Of a stretch of DNA of 64,000 nt, positions 61,068 through 64,000 are shown piece after piece. The notes under the pieces were generated by a model. The model had not been told where the DNA came from and did not search any database. It saw nothing but the letters and a program-made list of their open reading frames with translations. Every line of letters begins with the position of its first letter. The stretch's first letter is position 1. A program made the translations under genes and the position numbers. The stretch comes from CAZGAQ01 sp964523405 (GTDB lineage Bacteria > Planctomycetota > Phycisphaerae > UBA1845 > Fen-1342), in contig CAZGAQ010000017.1 of the NCBI GenBank assembly GCA_964523405.1, positions 1-64,000 on the forward strand, in the 5' to 3' direction.

Positions 61068-61361
61068 ATGCCCGAGCACGACGTGAGTCCGGTAGTCGAC
61101 ACGGAGGTCGCCCAGCGAACCCATGCGCTGCCGCCGTGGCGCGTGCTCCTGCACAACGACGACGTCAACTCGATCGACCACGTGGTTCTGGCCATCCTGA
61201 AGCTCACGCCCCTGAGTCACCGGGACGCCATCCGTTGCACAATGGAGGCGCACGAAGCGGGCGTGGCGCTGCTGCTGGTGACGCACCAGGAGCGAGCGGA
61301 GCTGTACGTCGAGCAATTCGCGTCACTGAGCCTGACGGTGACCTGCGAACCCGAGGATTAG
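61068..61361 (+). CDS. clpS: ATP-dependent Clp protease adaptor ClpS
   Basis: ClpS recognises N-degron substrates and delivers them to ClpA(P) or ClpC. The product has 97 residues. The ATG at 61068 is preceded by GAGG. The substrate-pocket motif WRVLLHNDDVNSIDHVV is at about residues 24-40 with the key Asn-Asp-Asp, and EAHEAGVALLLVTHQERAEL (about 62) matches the second half of the family. No clpA is nearby. Its stop codon overlaps that of the convergent zinc-ribbon gene. Confidence 0.94.
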   Translation: MPEHDVSPVVDTEVAQRTHALPPWRVLLHNDDVNSIDHVVLAILKLTPLSHRDAIRCTMEAHEAGVALLLVTHQERAELYVEQFASLSLTVTCEPED

Positions 61362-62035
61362 TCCGCCCGGGAGGGGTGGCTGCGGGGGGTGGCCCGCGCA
61401 AAACGCACAAGCCGCTGGAACTGCCAGGTCTGCCGACGGCGGAGCGCGGGGATCAAACGGCCGTGGGCCAGCACCAGCACGACCGCCAAGAGGCCTCCGG
61501 GGAGACTCCACCACGCGGTGTGCTCACGGGGTCCCCACAGCCACAGGATGCCCCACAGCAGGCCCATGCCGAGGGCCCAGACTACGGGCAGCGCCACCAG
61601 CAGGAGCACGGAGCTGGCCAGGTAGCCGGCCAGCGCCCGCGCCCAGTCCGGGTGGGTGGTGAGATGGCGTACTTCCAGTACCGCCCCGACCAGCACGACG
61701 GCGACCAGCAGGACCAGGCCGGCCGCGACCGCGAACCAGGCAAAACCGAGCGGGCGCGACACACCCAGCCCGACGACAGTTGGCAGGGCGATCAGCAGCC
61801 CGACCACGAGGGCATCGAGAGTCTGGCGGAGTTCCTGGAAGCGGGCGGCAGCCTGGTCTGCCGCCGGGAAGAGATCGGCCCGCGTGGACGCCCGCCCGCA
61901 TTCGGGGCAGCGCAGCGGATCGCCGGTGAGGCCGCGGAGGTTATAGCGGCAGCCGGGGCAGTAGACGTCGCGGTCGAGCGCGACGCCTGCGGGGTTGGGC
62001 GCGGGCGGCGGATCGTCAGGGCGGGCACCGGGCAT
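61358..62035 (-). CDS. Zinc-ribbon membrane protein
   Basis: The product has 225 residues. Near the N-terminus (about residues 26-46) is a zinc ribbon with YCPGCRYNLRGL and CPECG knuckles, of the same type as in the gene at 447. Four hydrophobic segments follow (about 75-95, 98-120, 138-160 and 170-190). The C-terminus is Arg-rich. This layout of ribbon plus membrane helices is frequent in Planctomycetota, with unknown function. The ATG at 62035 starts a Pro-rich leader before the ribbon. It is convergent with clpS; the two stop codons overlap. Confidence 0.75.
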   Translation of the reverse strand: MPGARPDDPPPAPNPAGVALDRDVYCPGCRYNLRGLTGDPLRCPECGRASTRADLFPAADQAAARFQELRQTLDALVVGLLIALPTVVGLGVSRPLGFAWFAVAAGLVLLVAVVLVGAVLEVRHLTTHPDWARALAGYLASSVLLLVALPVVWALGMGLLWGILWLWGPREHTAWWSLPGGLLAVVLVLAHGRLIPALRRRQTWQFQRLVRFARATPRSHPSRAD

Positions 62036-62091
62036 GGCGGTAGCCTAGCAGGCGCGGCCGCCGTCGTTAAGGCGCGGGTCGGGAAACACGG

Positions 62092-62119
62092 CGGGGCGGA
62101 CCCGAGGGGGTCCGCCCCG
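62092..62119 (-). terminator. Terminator candidate after the large secreted protein gene
   Basis: CGGGGCGGACCC (62092-62103) pairs perfectly with GGGTCCGCCCCG (62108-62119) around a GAGG loop. It lies 28 bases past the minus-strand stop codon at 62148. The minus-strand sequence after it (gccgtgtttccc) has a short T run. Confidence 0.65.
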
Positions 62120-62147
62120 CGCGGCGGGCTCTGTCAGCGTGTCGCGA

Positions 62148-64000
62148 CTACGGCGGGCACGGCGAGTTCATGTAGGCGATGAACGGGTCGATGTCACGCC
62201 AGGTTACCGTGCCGTCCAGATTGACGTCCAGGTTGGTAAACGGGCAGCCCGGTCCGGGGGCTGGGAACAGCGCCTGCCAGGAGGACTGGTTGTCATTCAT
62301 CCCGGCAACGAGGAAATCGATGTCGCGCCAACTGATCTGACCGTCGCAGTTCGCATCGCCCAGGCAGCCGGACGGGCCGCCGGGGGCGAGGCCCCAGATC
62401 TCGATGTCATCGAGGTTCCAGCCGCAGTACGTCCAGCTCCCGTCGGTCGCGCCCATCGTCCAGCGGATGTAGACCGTAGGCTTGTTGTTGGCCACCGCGG
62501 AGATGTCGTAGTCCTGTTGGGACCAGGCGCGATCGTCGATCGTCGTCGTCGGGTTCGACCAGACCGTGGTCCACGTGGTGTTGTTGTTACTGACGCGCAC
62601 GTACGCATGGTCGTAGCTGGCCGACTCGACGCCGAGCCAGCGCCAGAACTTCAGATGCACCTGCGTCAGATTGGTGCAGTCGATGGCCGTCGTCGTCAGG
62701 TGCTGCTCCGTCATGCTGTTGGTGTAGCCGCCGGTCAGGTTGTAGCCGTAGACGTTGCGTCCGGTGTGGCCGCTGTTGGGATCGGCCCCGCCGTGATCGC
62801 CGGCGCCGCCGCTGGGTGTGCCCCAGGCCCACAGGCTTTGCGTCGTCCAGCCGGGGTTGGTGTCCAGCGGGAAGCTGTAGATGAGCTGCGCGCCGCCCAC
62901 GGTCACCGTGACCGTGGCAACGTTGGACTTGGCCGTCGCATCCGCCGCCGAGAAGGTGAACGTGGCAGCCAGATTCTGGCCGGCCGGGGGCTGGTAGCGG
63001 ACCACATTGCTGCCGCCCGGCAGCGTATAGGGTGCCGTGGTGATCAGCGTGTTGGCGGCCGTGCGGAGCAGCCCGCGCGCGGGCAGCGACTCCACGGTAT
63101 AGGTCAGCGGGTCGTTCTGCGGGTCGGTGGCGAGCAGCGTGATGTCCACGGGATGGGTCATCGCCGTCGTGGCGGTGACATTGCTCGCGTTGGGATCCCA
63201 GTCCGGACCGCCGACGGTGATCGTCACGGTGGCGACGTTCGAATCACCGCCCGCGGGCGCGGTGCCGCCGTCGTTTACGCGGAAGCTGAACGTGTCGGTG
63301 CCGCGGTAATTGGGCTCCGGCGCGTAGTCCACGCGGTCATTGTTGTTCAGGATGGTGTAGGGGGCCGCCGTGATCGGGCCGCCGCCGGGATCCGCCAGCG
63401 TGCCGTGCGTGGGCAGCGTCTGCAGCGTGTACGTGAGCATGCCCGGCGGGTTCGGCAGGCCGTCGTCCGTGGCCGGCAGGGTCAGCGTTGTCGGGCGACT
63501 CTGGGCGGTGCTCGTCTGGAGGGCACCGGCGGACGGCGGACGCGGGCCGCAGGCGTTCATGGCGGAGAGATCGGTCTCGAAGTAGTCGGCCGGGACGCCG
63601 GTGCCGGCGGAGAGGCCGGCGAGGCCATCGTTCGGGCCGACGGTCAGGTAGTTGATCGTCAGGCGTCCGTCGAAGTATAGCTCGATCTGCATCGTGACGC
63701 GCGACGAGGTGGAGTTGTGAACGGGCACGTTGAGCCACGTGACGACGGCGCGGTCGGCGAGCTGGCGGAACGTGACGCTGCCGCCCTGGCCGACGTCGAG
63801 ATCGTTGAAACAGGCCGCGACGCGCGGCTTGTTGAAGTGGTTCGCCAGCGACTCGTTGTAGGCCGTGTCGCTGGAGCCGAAGGTCACGTAGCCGTTCGTG
63901 CCGACGTAGAAGCTGGTGTAGCTCACGCCATAGAGGTAGACGCGGGCGCCGCCGGTCAGCGTGACGAGGGAGTAGCCGTCGTCCCCGCTGTTAAATGTCA
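62148..64000 (-). CDS. Large secreted protein with paired EF-hand tail, 5' truncated by window
   Basis: The frame is open to the window edge, so the N-terminus is missing; about 617 residues are visible. The first part looks like a beta-rich lectin-like domain (FYVGTNGYVTFGSSDTAYN, LYFDGRLTINYLTVGPNDG). Two cadherin/Ig-like repeats follow (RGTDTFSFRVNDGG, SNVATVTITVGG and a second SNVATVTVTVGG). Next is a jelly-roll-like domain with GWTTQSLWAWGTPSGGAGD and GHTGRNVYGYNLTGGY. The C-terminus GDANCDGQISWRDIDFLVAG, then WRDIDPFIAYMN, is a paired EF-hand module matching the end of the gene at 36983. A surface or exported adhesive or degradative protein is likely; no catalytic motif is visible in this part. 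Confidence 0.82.
   Translation of the reverse strand, partial: TFNSGDDGYSLVTLTGGARVYLYGVSYTSFYVGTNGYVTFGSSDTAYNESLANHFNKPRVAACFNDLDVGQGGSVTFRQLADRAVVTWLNVPVHNSTSSRVTMQIELYFDGRLTINYLTVGPNDGLAGLSAGTGVPADYFETDLSAMNACGPRPPSAGALQTSTAQSRPTTLTLPATDDGLPNPPGMLTYTLQTLPTHGTLADPGGGPITAAPYTILNNNDRVDYAPEPNYRGTDTFSFRVNDGGTAPAGGDSNVATVTITVGGPDWDPNASNVTATTAMTHPVDITLLATDPQNDPLTYTVESLPARGLLRTAANTLITTAPYTLPGGSNVVRYQPPAGQNLAATFTFSAADATAKSNVATVTVTVGGAQLIYSFPLDTNPGWTTQSLWAWGTPSGGAGDHGGADPNSGHTGRNVYGYNLTGGYTNSMTEQHLTTTAIDCTNLTQVHLKFWRWLGVESASYDHAYVRVSNNNTTWTTVWSNPTTTIDDRAWSQQDYDISAVANNKPTVYIRWTMGATDGSWTYCGWNLDDIEIWGLAPGGPSGCLGDANCDGQISWRDIDFLVAGMNDNQSSWQALFPAPGPGCPFTNLDVNLDGTVTWRDIDPFIAYMNSPCPP

Noticed and set aside
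62139..63680. Long plus-strand frame at the right edge
   Set aside because: It is antisense to the secreted EF-hand protein and consists of Arg/Val/Gly-rich shadow sequence.

Overview
The window looks like a high-GC chromosomal segment of a Planctomycetota bacterium, most likely of the Phycisphaerae type. The signs are a DUF1559-like pseudopilin with an H-X9-DG tail, PEP-CTERM-like proteins, membrane proteins with the short CxxCGYDL...CPECG zinc ribbon, secreted proteins ending in a paired EF-hand WRDID module, and many word-like dispersed intergenic repeats. This placement is inferred from gene content only. No rRNA, tRNA, CRISPR array or phage was seen.

Region 1 (1-7.5 kb) is an accessory stretch. 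Small genes of lower GC (447-980 and 6175-6894) lie between copies of a composite repeat that I call blocks R0, R1 and R2. It also holds a pseudopilin gene, a large secreted beta-rich protein, and two identical 121-bp MITE-like elements in opposite orientation. One of these sits inside another repeat (R3) whose uninterrupted version is visible at 33424-33463.

Region 2 (7.5-36 kb) mixes housekeeping and envelope genes: a PEP-CTERM-like protein, a BaiN/HI0933-type flavoprotein, a PilZ protein, trmB, a YebC/PmpR protein, an ArnT-like glycosyltransferase, a WD40-like lipoprotein, a Tat-exported glycosidase-like protein, a DUF5009 acyltransferase, an MFS exporter, a CocE/NonD hydrolase, an M3 oligopeptidase, a tricorn-like S41 protease, a GT-B glycosyltransferase, an M48-like lipoprotein, small lipoproteins and a TorF-like outer-membrane barrel. 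Most genes stand alone or in pairs with repeats between them. At 37-41 kb is a 1305-residue secreted multidomain protein followed by a strong terminator.

Region 3 (41.4-54.1 kb) is a complex I operon in the order nuoI-A-B-C-D-H-J-K-L-M-N. It has the quinone and proton-pumping modules but no NADH-oxidising NuoEFG. NuoH has an N-terminal extension of about 150 residues, NuoI a Pro/Ala tail, and NuoL a loop insertion made partly of dispersed repeat sequence. The wider gaps of the operon are filled with the same repeat families.

Region 4 (54-64 kb) holds livJ-H-M of a branched-chain amino-acid ABC transporter without its ATPases, a cyclophilin-type lipoprotein with Ig/PKD-like domains, a divergent iscX / 7Fe-ferredoxin pair, a secreted helical protein, clpS, a zinc-ribbon membrane protein, and the 3' part of a large secreted protein that runs off the window. 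No clear defence system or biosynthetic cluster was found. The most unusual material is the repeat biology: nested MITE insertion, repeat-bounded cassettes, and repeats inserted in frame within conserved genes.
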